The position numbers and the translations under genes are program-made. A stretch of DNA of 64,000 bases. Source: Streptomonospora nanhaiensis (GTDB lineage: Bacteria; Actinomycetota; Actinomycetes; Streptosporangiales; Streptosporangiaceae). Positions 18,469-26,629 of this stretch are shown one piece after another. A model generated the notes under the pieces. The model was not told the DNA's origin. It saw only the letters and a program-made list of their open reading frames with translations, and ran no database searches. The stretch lies in the NCBI RefSeq assembly GCF_013410565.1, contig NZ_JACCFO010000001.1, positions 1,612,001-1,676,000 on the forward strand, written 5' to 3'. How positions within the stretch are numbered: position 1 is the stretch's first letter; every line of letters starts with the position of its first letter.

Positions 18469-19083
18469 ATGGCGGCGACTCGCCGAGGGGTCCGGGACCT
18501 CACCGGCCTGACCGTGCTGGCGCTGCTGCTCACCGGCCCGCGCCACCCCTACGAGCTGCACCGCGTCATCACCCAGACCCACAAGGACTTCGTCACCGGA
18601 CTGCCGCGCAGCCTGTACCACGCGGTGGGCCGCCTGGAGCGGGACGAGTTCATCGAGGCGGTCGAGACCGAGCGCGAGGGGCACCGCCCCGAGCGCACGG
18701 TCTACCGCATCACCGACGAGGGGCGGCGGGAGTTGCGGTCGCGGCTGCGCTACCTGCTGGAGCGGCCCGACCCCGACACCACGCTGCTGGCCGCCGCCGT
18801 CTCCTTCATGGGCTGCCTGCCGACCGGGGAGGTGCGGTACTGCCTGCGCAGCCGCGCGGCGGCCCTGGAGGGCGCCATCGCGGGAGCCGACGCGCAGGCG
18901 GCCGACCTCCGGCGGGAGCTGCCCCGGCTGCTCCTGCTGGAGAACGAGTACACGCGGGCGGTGTGGGCGGCGGAGCTGGCCTGGGTGCGCGGGATTCTCG
19001 CCGACCTGGAGTCGGGCGCCCTGACCTGGCCCGATGACGCCGCGGAGCTGGCGGGGAGCGTGCCGGTGGAGGCCCGCGAGTAG
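18469..19083 (+). CDS. PadR-family transcriptional regulator
   Basis: A 204-aa protein with the PadR winged helix (LTVLALLLTGPRHPYELHRV, LPRSLYHAVGRLERDEFI, YRITDEGRREL) and a C-terminal helical dimer domain. The ATG follows GATACGGAGGCGCG. It is 113 bp behind the reductase gene and likely represses the upstream operon through the palindrome at 17198-17218. Confidence 0.88.
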   Translation: MAATRRGVRDLTGLTVLALLLTGPRHPYELHRVITQTHKDFVTGLPRSLYHAVGRLERDEFIEAVETEREGHRPERTVYRITDEGRRELRSRLRYLLERPDPDTTLLAAAVSFMGCLPTGEVRYCLRSRAAALEGAIAGADAQAADLRRELPRLLLLENEYTRAVWAAELAWVRGILADLESGALTWPDDAAELAGSVPVEARE

Positions 19084-19210
19084 CGGCCCCCAACCGGACC
19101 GGCCGGTCCCGGCCCGCGGGGCCGGCCGCCCTGGTTTCCCCCGCCCGAGGGAGCCCCCACCCCCCTGCCAGGGGATCCGTGCGCCCGGGGCCGCTGCCAC
19201 GCTTGCCGCC

Positions 19211-21193
19211 ATGCACCCCGCCGCTGTCACCACGCTTCCCCCCGCCCTTCTCGCGCCGGTGGTCTGGATCGCCGGCCTGGCCACCGCCATGGCCGTCGCC
19301 TGGGTCGCCGGCCTGGTCCTCGGTATCCGCGTGTCCGTGCCCCGCGCGCTGGCGGCGGGCTTCGCCGGCTTCGCCGTCGGCGGCGTCACCACCGAACTGG
19401 TCTCCCGCGCGCCCGGTGAGGCCGTGCCGATCGGCGTCGTGTCCTCCGGCGGGGTGGTCATCGCGGCCATGGCCGTCCTGGTGGTCGGCGAGGTGCTGTT
19501 CCCGACGGGTTCGCGGCTGCGTCCGCTGGCCCGGGCGAAGGGCGTGCGGGACGCCGCCGGCCGCGCCCTGCGCTACGCCGCCATCCTCCGCATCGCCGCA
19601 CGGCACGGTCTGGGCCCCTACCTGGCGGGGCGGCGCGCCCCGTCGGCCGGGGACCGGCCCCGGCAGCGGCTGGCGGCCGCCCTGGCCGCCGCGCTGGAGG
19701 ACGGCGGGGCGGCGTTCGTCAAGCTCGGCCAGGTCCTGGCCACCCGCCGCGACCTGCTTCCGCCGGTGTTCGTGGCGGAGCTGTCGCGGCTGCACAACCG
19801 CGTGGCGACCGTGCCGGCCGAGCAGGTGCGGGCCGTGCTGCGCGAGGAGCTGGGCGCTCCGGTGGAGGAGGTGTTCGCCGAGTTCGGTGCCGCTCCCCTG
19901 GCCTCGGCCTCCATCGCCCAGGCGCACACGGCGCGGCTGCGCGACGGCACGGCGGTGGTGGTGAAGGTGCAGCGGCCCGGGATCGCCCGCGCTGTGCGGC
20001 GTGACCTCGACATCCTCGGCAGGCTCGCGCGCTTCCTGCACGCCCGCGCGGCCTGGGCGCGGTCCATGGGGGTGCGCGACCTCGCCGACGGCTTCGCCGA
20101 GGCGCTGACCGAGGAGCTGGACTTTCGCGTGGAGGCCGCCAACATCGCCGCCGTGGCCGCCACCACCGACACCGCGCGCGTGGTGGTCCCCCGCGTGTTC
20201 GACGCCTACACCACGCGCCGCGTCCTGGTCATGGAGCGGCTGCCGGGCGTCGCGTTGAGCGCCGCCGGGACGGTACCGGAGGCAACCCAGGAGGACCGCG
20301 ACGCCCTGGCCCGCACCCTGCTGGAGACCCTGCTGACGCAGGTCACCGAGCACGGCGTCTTCCACGCCGACCCGCACCCGGGCAACGTGCTGCTGCTGCC
20401 CGACGGCCGCCTGGGGCTGCTCGACTTCGGGGCGGTCGGGCGGTTGGACGCGGGCACCCGGGAGTGCCTGCGGTTCATGATGGCGGCGATCGACCGGGGC
20501 GACCCGGCGGGGCTGACCGACTCCCTGCTGGCGCTGGTGCCGCCCGAGGACGCCCGGGAGGTCGACGCGGACCGGCTGCGCCGCGCGCTGGGGCGGTTCA
20601 TGGTCCAGCACCTGCACGAGGGCGCGGTGCCCGACGTCCGGATGTTCACCGACCTGGTCCTGCTGCCGGCCCGGCACCGGCTGCGGCTGCCGCCCGAGGT
20701 GGCGGCGGTCTTCCGCGCTCTGGGCACCCTGGAAGGGGTGCTGCGCGCCCTGTCTCCGACGTTCGACCTGGTCGGGCAGGCGCGCCGGTACGCGGCCGAG
20801 CGCGTCGGCGAGCGGCTGCGCCCGGATTCGCTGCGCGCGACGCTGACCGACGAGGTGGTCGCGCTGCTACCCACCCTGCGGCGGCTGCCGCGCCGCCTGG
20901 ACCGGATCGCGGCCACGCTGGAGGAGGGCCGGCTGCGGGTCGAGGTGGGTCTGCTGGGCGGCGGCGCCGAACGCGCCTTCGTGGCCGGGCTGGCGCACCA
21001 GGCGATGCTCACCCTGCTGGCGATCGCGTCGGGCGCGTTGGGGGTGGCCCTGCTCGCGGTGCCCGGCGGGCCGGGCCTGACCCCGCGGACGTCGTTCTTC
21101 GACCTGCTGGGCTACCTGCTCATGGTGGTCGGCGGCGCTCTGGTCCTGCGGGTGCTGCTCGCCGTCTACCGCCGCCCGGCGACGGGGGCGTGA
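19211..21193 (+). CDS. AarF/UbiB/ABC1-family membrane kinase-like protein
   Basis: A 660-aa protein. N-terminal residues 1-100 hold three membrane segments; the middle is the atypical kinase domain with the family signature KxGQ (FVKLGQVLATRRDLLP), VVKVQRPG, EELDFRVEAANIAA, and the catalytic HADPHPGNVLLLPDG plus LLDFGAVG; two more membrane helices close the protein. The ABC1/UbiB family supports isoprenoid quinone or lipid handling. The extra N-terminal membrane block is seen in actinobacterial members. Confidence 0.9.
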   Translation: MHPAAVTTLPPALLAPVVWIAGLATAMAVAWVAGLVLGIRVSVPRALAAGFAGFAVGGVTTELVSRAPGEAVPIGVVSSGGVVIAAMAVLVVGEVLFPTGSRLRPLARAKGVRDAAGRALRYAAILRIAARHGLGPYLAGRRAPSAGDRPRQRLAAALAAALEDGGAAFVKLGQVLATRRDLLPPVFVAELSRLHNRVATVPAEQVRAVLREELGAPVEEVFAEFGAAPLASASIAQAHTARLRDGTAVVVKVQRPGIARAVRRDLDILGRLARFLHARAAWARSMGVRDLADGFAEALTEELDFRVEAANIAAVAATTDTARVVVPRVFDAYTTRRVLVMERLPGVALSAAGTVPEATQEDRDALARTLLETLLTQVTEHGVFHADPHPGNVLLLPDGRLGLLDFGAVGRLDAGTRECLRFMMAAIDRGDPAGLTDSLLALVPPEDAREVDADRLRRALGRFMVQHLHEGAVPDVRMFTDLVLLPARHRLRLPPEVAAVFRALGTLEGVLRALSPTFDLVGQARRYAAERVGERLRPDSLRATLTDEVVALLPTLRRLPRRLDRIAATLEEGRLRVEVGLLGGGAERAFVAGLAHQAMLTLLAIASGALGVALLAVPGGPGLTPRTSFFDLLGYLLMVVGGALVLRVLLAVYRRPATGA

Positions 21194-21520
21194 GGGGCCG
21201 CGGGTGCCGGTCCCCGTCCGGCGCCACGGCGGCCGGCCGGGTCCGGTGCTTCGGCCGCCGGTACCTCCATGCGCGTCCCGGTCCTCCGCGCCTTCAGGGG
21301 CACCGAACACGGCGGAACGGGCGCCGAGCCCGCTCCGCTCCCCCGCCCACGGTCGCCGGACACGGCGACGAACCGCGGATCGCCCGCCCACAGAAGCGGG
21401 ACGGCCGGTGCGGGAGCGCTCGCGTCGTCATCGTCGATCCTTTGCGGGCGCTAAAGGCTGTCCCGTAACCGCTGGTCATGCGTCGCCAAGCCCCGCGCCG
21501 GCTTGCGAGCGTCAGGGTCG

Positions 21521-22048
21521 TCACCGGGTATCGATGCACAGATCCCGCATGTACCAGTCGAGCCGTGTCCCGTCCGCGCCGCGTGTGTGCTTGTCGGGGG
21601 TAAAGCCCGCCCGGGGGGCGACCGCGGAAGACGCGGCGTTCTCCGGCTCCACCCGGATCACAGCCTGCTTCGCTCCCTCACTCGCCGCATATCGGGAGAC
21701 CAGGATGACCGCGCGGGTGGCCAGGCCGCGCCCTCTCCAGGACGGGTAGAGGCCGTAGGCGACATTCACCTGGCCGGGAGACAAGCCCTCTGCTGTGAAG
21801 CGCAGGTCGATCGTCCCCGCGAGCGCCTCGTCGATGCCTACCCGGATGCCGAAAGCGCGGAGTGGGCCGGCTGTGTCCCACTGTTCCCGGCAGTGCCGGA
21901 TGTAGGCCTCGACGCCCTCGCGTGTGCCGGGACCGCCGCTGAGCCAGCGCACCAGCCGCTCATCCTCCCCCGCGAGGTGCGCCTCCGTGTCGTCCAGGCG
22001 TAGCGGGGACAGAGTGATGATCCCGTCGGACAGCTTCACCTCATGCAT
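21521..22048 (-). CDS. GNAT-family N-acetyltransferase (IS passenger)
   Basis: A 175-aa acetyltransferase: LSPLRLDDTEAHLAGEDERL opens the fold, and YPSWRGRGLATRAVILVSRY has the R-x-x-G-x-G/A acetyl-CoA loop, followed by VIRVEPENAAS and an APRAGF segment. Base composition is visibly less GC-rich than flanking genes, so it looks imported. It lies inside the IS inverted repeats and is divergent from the transposase. It could acetylate a small amine, possibly an antibiotic, given the aph neighbour; that is inference. Confidence 0.82.
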   Translation of the reverse strand: MHEVKLSDGIITLSPLRLDDTEAHLAGEDERLVRWLSGGPGTREGVEAYIRHCREQWDTAGPLRAFGIRVGIDEALAGTIDLRFTAEGLSPGQVNVAYGLYPSWRGRGLATRAVILVSRYAASEGAKQAVIRVEPENAASSAVAPRAGFTPDKHTRGADGTRLDWYMRDLCIDTR

Positions 22049-22135
22049 CCGGCGATTCTTGACGCCTGAGCTGCGTTGCGCCATTGGATTCTGCGGGACA
22101 TCGCGCAGAGCCCCACCACAAGAGATGATCTTGGG

Positions 22136-22900
22136 GTGGCCGGTGTGATCACGGCGTCGGAGCCTTCCCGGACGGTCCCGTTCACTGGGCTGGGCCCACG
22201 TCAGTTCAGCAAGCCGATGACCGCGCTGCGCCGCGAAGGCGCGGATGCGGTCCGCAGAGGACGGCCCTGGAGCTTGCCGTTGGAGGATCGGGTTCTGCTG
22301 GTCGCCGCGTACCGGCGCACGAACCTGACGCCGCGGCAGCTTGCGCCGCTGTTCGGCATCTCGAAGTCGGCCGCCGACCGCAGCATCGCCCACCTCGGGC
22401 TCTTGCTCGCGCTCCAGCCGCGCGGGCGGTCCCAAGGACACCGTGCCGATGGTGGACGGATGGTGCCCACCCGTGACCACACCGTCGCCGACCAGTCGAA
22501 GAATTACCGGTACTCAACCAACCACCAGGTCGTCATCGATGCCGACACCCGGCTCGTGGTCGCCGTCGGCCGGCCGGTGCCCGGCAACCGCAACGACTGC
22601 AAGGCGTGGGAACTGTCCGGCGCGAAGGGGGCTGTCGGCAGGACCACGGTCATCGCGGACGGCGGCTACCGGGGCACCGGCTTGGTCGTCCCGCACCGCC
22701 GCGAGCGCGGCCAGGCCGAACTCCCGGCCTGGAAAGAGGAGCACAACGCCTCTCACCGCAAGGTCCGCGCCCGCGTCGAGCACGTCTTCGCCCGGATGAA
22801 GGGCTGGAAGCTCCTCCGCGACTGCCGCCTGAAAGGTGACGGTGTTCACCACGCCATGCTCGGCATCGCCCGCCTGCACGACCTCGCCCTGGCCGGGTAA
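22136..22900 (+). CDS. IS5-family DDE transposase, locally frameshifted
   Basis: About 254 aa from a GTG. It has the HTH LTPRQLAPLFGISKSAADRS, then YRYSTNHQVVIDADTRLVVA, GNRNDCKAWELSG, TVIADGGYRGTG with a catalytic Asp, and RARVEHVFARMKGWKLLRD with the Glu, typical of a Streptomyces IS5 group. Between residues about 100 and 122 the expected K-D-T-x-x-x-V-D-G-T-x-V-P-T block is instead GRSQGHRADGGRMVPT; the neighbouring frame encodes KDTVPMVDG. Two compensating indels have scrambled the segment with the first catalytic Asp, though an Asp by chance remains close. Activity is doubtful. Confidence 0.78.
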   Translation: MAGVITASEPSRTVPFTGLGPRQFSKPMTALRREGADAVRRGRPWSLPLEDRVLLVAAYRRTNLTPRQLAPLFGISKSAADRSIAHLGLLLALQPRGRSQGHRADGGRMVPTRDHTVADQSKNYRYSTNHQVVIDADTRLVVAVGRPVPGNRNDCKAWELSGAKGAVGRTTVIADGGYRGTGLVVPHRRERGQAELPAWKEEHNASHRKVRARVEHVFARMKGWKLLRDCRLKGDGVHHAMLGIARLHDLALAG

Positions 22901-22966
22901 CGAAGAACGGACCGGTCAACCGGCACTTCCATAGATCGTTTACGGGACAGCCCTTATGCTGCGGCC

Positions 22967-23785
22967 GTGTCCGAATCCCGTGCCCTGCTCCCCGGTGACG
23001 GGTGGGAACCCGTCACCGGTGGTGAGTCCGGGGCGCTCGTCTTTCGGTCCGCTGACGGCACGCGGTACGCCAAGTGCGTCTTCGGCGACGCGGCGGCCGG
23101 GCTTGCCGCCGAACGGGACCGCGTGGAGTGGCTCGGCGCCCAGGGCGTGCCCGCTCCCCGGGTCCTGGACTGGACCGCCACCACCACCGGGGCCTGCCTG
23201 GTGACCGGCACCGTGCCGGGGGTGCCCGCCGACCGCGTCCCGGCGGCGGCGCTGCGCGCGGCCTGGGAGCCGATCGCCGACGCGGTCCGCCGGCTGCACG
23301 CGCTGCCGGTGGCCGCCTGCCCCTTCTCGCGCGACCTCGCCGCCATGGCCGCCACCGCGCGCGACGTCGTCGCCCGGGGCGCGGTCAACCCCGACTTCCT
23401 GCCGGTCGAGCAGCAGGACACCCCGGCCGCCGACCTGCTCGCCCGTCTGGAGCCCCAGGTCGAGCGGCGCCTCGCCCAGGAGGCGGCCGACGCGGTGGTC
23501 TGCCACGGCGACCTGTGCCTGCCCAACATCGTCCTCGACCCCGAGACCCTGCGCGTGGCCGGGTTCATCGACCTCGGCCGCCTGGGCCGGGCCGACCCCT
23601 ATGCCGACCTCGCCCTGCTGTTCGCGACCGCGCGCGAGAGGTGGGCGGAGGAGGACGGCGGCGACCGGAACGGCGCCCGCCGGGCCGCCGAGGCCGAGGA
23701 GGCGTTCGCCGCCCGCTACGGGATCGCCCTCGACCGCGACCGGGAGCGCTTCTACCTCCACCTCGACCCGCTTACCTGGGGCTGA
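22967..23785 (+). CDS. aph(3''): Aminoglycoside 3''-O-phosphotransferase (APH(3'')-I type)
   Basis: A 272-aa kinase that by family phosphorylates the 3''-hydroxyl of streptomycin. Positions match APH(3'')-Ia/StrA end to end: GGESGALVFRSADG, AKCVF with the ATP Lys, GACLVTGTVPGVPAD, NPDFLP, the catalytic VVCHGDLCLPN loop, IDLGRLGRADPYADLAL in place of DFG, and the exact family ending LDPLTWG. Start is a GTG. The IS right end is 14 bp upstream, so its original promoter has been displaced and expression may now depend on the IS. Whether it gives resistance is untested. Confidence 0.88.
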   Translation: MSESRALLPGDGWEPVTGGESGALVFRSADGTRYAKCVFGDAAAGLAAERDRVEWLGAQGVPAPRVLDWTATTTGACLVTGTVPGVPADRVPAAALRAAWEPIADAVRRLHALPVAACPFSRDLAAMAATARDVVARGAVNPDFLPVEQQDTPAADLLARLEPQVERRLAQEAADAVVCHGDLCLPNIVLDPETLRVAGFIDLGRLGRADPYADLALLFATARERWAEEDGGDRNGARRAAEAEEAFAARYGIALDRDRERFYLHLDPLTWG

Positions 23786-23877
23786 GCCCCCGCGCAGTCG
23801 GCGCCCGCAGCGCCCGGTCGGCGCCCTGCCGGGGCGGTGGCGGTGCGGTCGCGGCGGGGTGGCGGCGGACACGGCCC

Positions 23878-23902
23878 GTGTGACCGCCGCTGGACCGGGT
23901 AA
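23878..23902 (+). promoter_or_regulatory. SigB-like promoter before PAP2 gene
   Basis: GTGT, a 15-base spacer and GGGTAA. The minus-10 element ends 9 bp before the ATG at 23912 and there is no ribosome site, so a leaderless transcript is likely. It resembles GTTT-N14-17-GGGTA promoters of actinobacterial stress sigma factors and the other GGGTAG sites in this window. Confidence 0.4.
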
Positions 23903-23911
23903 CCGCTGGTC

Positions 23912-24502
23912 ATGGGCGCATCGAAGCGGCTGCACCGCGTCGACCGCAGGCTCGTCCGGCACGCGGCCTCCTGGCGGCCGCCGTGGGACCGGCGGCTCCG
24001 CGCGGCGCTGGAGACCGCCAGCGAGCACACGCGCGTGTGGTGGGCGGCCGCCGCGCTGATGGCGGCGGCCGGAGGGCCGCGCGGGCGCCGCGCCGCCGCG
24101 TTCGGGCTGGTCGGCATGGGGCTGGCCGAGTTCCTGTCCAACGGCGTGTGCAAGCGGGTCTACCACCGCCACCGCCCGCCCGAGGACCTGGCGCCCGACG
24201 AGGAGGCGTGCGACCGGCCCAACGGATCGTCCTTCCCGTCCGGGCACACCGCCGCCGCGGTCGGGTTCGCCGCGGCCGTGGCCGGGGTGTCGCCCGCGTG
24301 GGGCGCGGCCTGCGCGGTCCCGGCCGGGCTGGTCGCCCTGGAGCGGGTGCACGCGGCCAGCCACTACCCCAGCGACGTCGCCGCCGGGGCCGCCATCGGC
24401 GCGGCCAGCGCCTGGCTGGCCCACCGCGCCCCCCGGCCGCCCCGCGCCCTGGTGGCGCGGTGGGCGGGGCGGGCGCGGCGCGCCGTCGCGGCGTGGCGCT
24501 GA
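23912..24502 (+). CDS. PAP2-superfamily phosphatase
   Basis: A 196-aa membrane phosphatase with all three PAP2 motifs: KRVYHRHRPP (KxxxxxxRP), SSFPSGHTAAAVG (PSGH) and ERVHAASHYPSD (RxxxxxHxxxD). Three to four hydrophobic segments suggest membrane location. The family dephosphorylates phosphatidate, undecaprenyl pyrophosphate or related lipids. It is followed by a convergent terminator. Confidence 0.88.
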   Translation: MGASKRLHRVDRRLVRHAASWRPPWDRRLRAALETASEHTRVWWAAAALMAAAGGPRGRRAAAFGLVGMGLAEFLSNGVCKRVYHRHRPPEDLAPDEEACDRPNGSSFPSGHTAAAVGFAAAVAGVSPAWGAACAVPAGLVALERVHAASHYPSDVAAGAAIGAASAWLAHRAPRPPRALVARWAGRARRAVAAWR

Positions 24503-24629
24503 GGCAGAGGCGGTACCGGTCCCCCGAGGTCAGGTCCCCGACGGACCGGCGAAGCGGCGATGTCGGCCGGTCGCCGGACGGAACCGACCACGGCCCATGC
24601 CCCGCGCTCGCTCGTGCGCCGCTCCCCCG

Positions 24630-24658
24630 CACGCGCCGGGCCCGCCGCCCGGCGCGTG
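24630..24658. terminator. Convergent terminator hairpin
   Basis: CACGCGCCGGGC and its exact inverse around a CCGCC loop, between the PAP2 gene and the oppositely oriented DUF3618 cassette. There is no T-run, as is common in high-GC actinomycetes. The rest of the 24503-24747 gap has nothing else. Confidence 0.55.
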
Positions 24659-24747
24659 GAGCGCGGGGCGGCGGGCCCGTGACCGCACCGGTCGCCGGCC
24701 GGCCGTTCCCGGTCCGGCCCGGGCCGATCGGGGCCCGGGCCGGCGGT

Positions 24748-25347
24748 TCAGCGGTCGCGTTGGTGGGAGGCCACCGTCTGGCCGGACTCCTTGGCCGCGG
24801 CCGAGACGTGCTGCGCGTTCTCCTGGGCCTGCTGCCCCGTGGTCTGGGCGGCTCCCTGCGCCGTACCCTTGACCTCCTGGGCGGCCTGGCGGGCCGACTC
24901 CTTGGCGCCGCCCTTCAGCCGCTCGGCCGACTCGGTGACCGACTGCTCGACCGGGGTGACCACGTCGCCCGCCTGCTCCCGGAGCCGCCGCGCCGCCTGC
25001 CGCTCCGCCCGACTCTCGGAGAGCACCGACGCCGCCAGCAGGCCCGCGCCGAAGGCGATCAGCCCGGCGGCCACCGGATTGCCCTCCGTCTGGTGGGCGA
25101 CCCTGTCGGGCACGGAGCGCACCGCCTCCATCGCCTGCCCACCGCCCTCCTTCATCGAACCGGAGGTCTGGGAGGCGCTGCCCATCATGCGTTCGCGCAT
25201 GTGCCGGGCGCGGTGGCGCATCCCCTCGGTCCGCCGGCGCGCGATGGCCCGCGGGCTGGTGCGGTCGGTGAGCCGGTTGACGTCGCGGGTCAACTCGGCC
25301 CGCGTCTGCTCGATGTCGCCTCTTATCTGGTCGGGTGCCGTGCCCAT
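24748..25347 (-). CDS. DUF3618-domain membrane-associated protein
   Basis: A 199-aa protein starting at an ATG that overlaps the upstream gene by 25 bp. Residues 5-45 (PDQIRGDIEQTRAELTRDVN, RLTDRTSPRAIARRR) are the DUF3618 signature; GLIAFGAGLLAASVL is a single membrane helix; the rest is Ala/Gln/Glu-rich helix of the LEA/apolipoprotein-like kind (SAERLKGGAKESARQAAQEV). It is the last gene of a three-gene envelope-stress type cassette conserved in actinomycetes. Confidence 0.85.
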   Translation of the reverse strand: MGTAPDQIRGDIEQTRAELTRDVNRLTDRTSPRAIARRRTEGMRHRARHMRERMMGSASQTSGSMKEGGGQAMEAVRSVPDRVAHQTEGNPVAAGLIAFGAGLLAASVLSESRAERQAARRLREQAGDVVTPVEQSVTESAERLKGGAKESARQAAQEVKGTAQGAAQTTGQQAQENAQHVSAAAKESGQTVASHQRDR

Positions 25348-25769
25348 TGCGCGTCCTCCTTCAGCGTCTCGACGGTCCGCTCGGGCTTGGGCGATACCTG
25401 GCGCATCCTGCTCCGCCCCACGACGAACAGGACCGCGCCGATCACGGCCCACACGGCGGCGACGATGAGCGCCGCCCAGCCCGCGGGCATGACCGCGGCC
25501 AGGCCGAAGACGGCCGCCAGGCTCACCAGCACGAGCACCATGTAGCCGGCGAACGCGGCACCGCTCAGCATGCCGGCGGCCTTGCCGGCCTTGGTCGCCT
25601 CCTCGCGCACCTCCGCCTTGGCCAGCTCGACCTCCTGGCGGAGGAGCTTCTGCACGTCCGCGACGAGCTCGCCCACGAGGTCGCCGAGCGACCGGTCGTG
25701 GTCGGCGCGCTGCGCGGGCACCTCCTGGGCGGCCCGCTGCTCCGGGGGTGTGGCGTACGGGACGGTCAT
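25323..25769 (-). CDS. Phage-holin-superfamily protein (DUF1469-like)
   Basis: A 148-aa protein with LGDLVGELVADVQKLLRQEV and ELAKAEVREEATKAGKA, an amphipathic helix, followed by two membrane helices (GAAFAGYMVLVLVSLAAVFG; GWAALIVAAVWAVIGAVLFV). This is the PF07332 (Phage_holin_3_6) plan, which in actinobacteria is a chromosomal envelope protein, not a phage gene. Its 3' end overlaps the next gene; 1 base separates it from the gene before, so the three form one operon. Confidence 0.88.
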   Translation of the reverse strand: MTVPYATPPEQRAAQEVPAQRADHDRSLGDLVGELVADVQKLLRQEVELAKAEVREEATKAGKAAGMLSGAAFAGYMVLVLVSLAAVFGLAAVMPAGWAALIVAAVWAVIGAVLFVVGRSRMRQVSPKPERTVETLKEDAQWARHPTR

Positions 25770-25770
25770 C

Positions 25771-26382
25771 TCACCTCACCTCGCGGTACTGCGGCGGGAC
25801 CCCGGTCTGCTGCTCGGGGATGCCGCGGGGTTCGTGGGCGGTCTCGGCCTGGGGTCGGGACTCCGCTTCGGGGCCGCCCGCCGCGTCGCCGGAGTCGGCC
25901 GCGCGGGCGGACTTCACCAGCCGGCCCACCGCGAAGCCCGCCGCGGCGGCACCGGCCAGGAAGAGCGCGGGGCGCCGGCGGGCGAAGGACTGCACGTCGT
26001 CGAGCACGCCCTGGGCGCCGTTGCGCTCCAGGTAGTCGGCCGCGGCGTCGCCGCGCTCGGCGAGCCGGTGCACCGCGCCGCGCGCCGGTGAGCCCGTGTC
26101 CGCGTTGTCGGCCATCGACCCGAGGTCGCGCGACCACTGCCGCAGGCCCTGGCACAGGCGCTGGGTCTGCTCCTCGGCCTCGTCGGCGATCCGGCCGCGC
26201 ATGTCCTCGGCGACGGCGCGGGCCTGCGAGCGGGACTCCGCGGCGACGTGGCGCACCTGGTCGCGCGCCGTCGACGCGACGTCGGCGGTGGCCGACCGCG
26301 CCTCCCCGGCGGTCCGCGACGCCTGCTCCTTGGCCACCTGACCGGTCTGCTGCTCCGGCCCGGCGCTGGTCTCAGATCTCAT
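25771..26382 (-). CDS. Ala-rich membrane-anchored helical protein, cassette first gene
   Basis: A 203-aa protein: about 90 residues of Ala/Glu/Arg-rich helix (GEARSATADVASTARDQVRH), a middle AERGDAAADYLERNGAQG, a single membrane helix (RRPALFLAGAAAAGFAVGRL) and a charged tail. Comparable proteins regularly stand before a holin-like and a DUF3618 protein in actinomycetes. A role in envelope or osmotic stress is inferred from context and from the GGGTAG promoter upstream. Confidence 0.78.
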   Translation of the reverse strand: MRSETSAGPEQQTGQVAKEQASRTAGEARSATADVASTARDQVRHVAAESRSQARAVAEDMRGRIADEAEEQTQRLCQGLRQWSRDLGSMADNADTGSPARGAVHRLAERGDAAADYLERNGAQGVLDDVQSFARRRPALFLAGAAAAGFAVGRLVKSARAADSGDAAGGPEAESRPQAETAHEPRGIPEQQTGVPPQYREVR

Positions 26383-26429
26383 CACCGGTGCCTCCTCAAG
26401 ACGGTCCGTTGGGTGCGGTCCCCGTTCGG

Positions 26430-26456
26430 CTACCCACCACGCCGGGGTCAATTCAC
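26430..26456 (-). promoter_or_regulatory. SigB-like promoter of the DUF3618 cassette
   Basis: On the minus strand GTGAAT, 15 bases, GGGTAG, about 48 bp before the first gene of the cassette. The same hexamers with the same spacing precede the YihY gene. The remainder of 26383-26629 shows nothing else. Confidence 0.45.
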
Positions 26457-26629
26457 CCTCGTCTCACCCGCGTCCGGGGGTTCCGGGCGCCGCCGCACCG
26501 GCCGGTGGCGCCCGGCTGCGGGAGGCGCGGGCGCCCGAGGCCGGGGAGTGGCCGCCGCGGAGGTCCGGTTCACCGCGGCCGGGGCCGTCCGGGTGCCGCG
26601 CGGGCGGTGCCCCGGACGGCCCACCGGGG

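Larger units (their letters stand above)
21456..22952. mobile_element. IS5-like element with GNAT passenger gene
   Basis: GGCTGTCCCGTAA at 21456-21468 is exactly the inverse of TTACGGGACAGCC at 22940-22952, marking both ends of a 1.5-kb element. Inside lie a GNAT gene on the minus strand and an IS5-type transposase on the plus strand. Simple IS5 elements of this type are near 0.9 kb, so the left 0.6 kb is extra cargo. The flanks (CTAA on the left, TTAT on the right) do not give an exact target duplication. The right end is only 14 bp from the aph start codon. Confidence 0.7.

Noticed and set aside
22089-22109. GCGGGACATCGCGCAGAGCC as the end of a second, older IS within the 1.5-kb unit
   Set aside because: It resembles an IS terminus, but no matching inverted partner was found nearby.
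25323-25769. Reading the holin-superfamily gene as part of a prophage
   Set aside because: It stands in the conserved actinobacterial DUF3618 cassette; no other phage genes are near.
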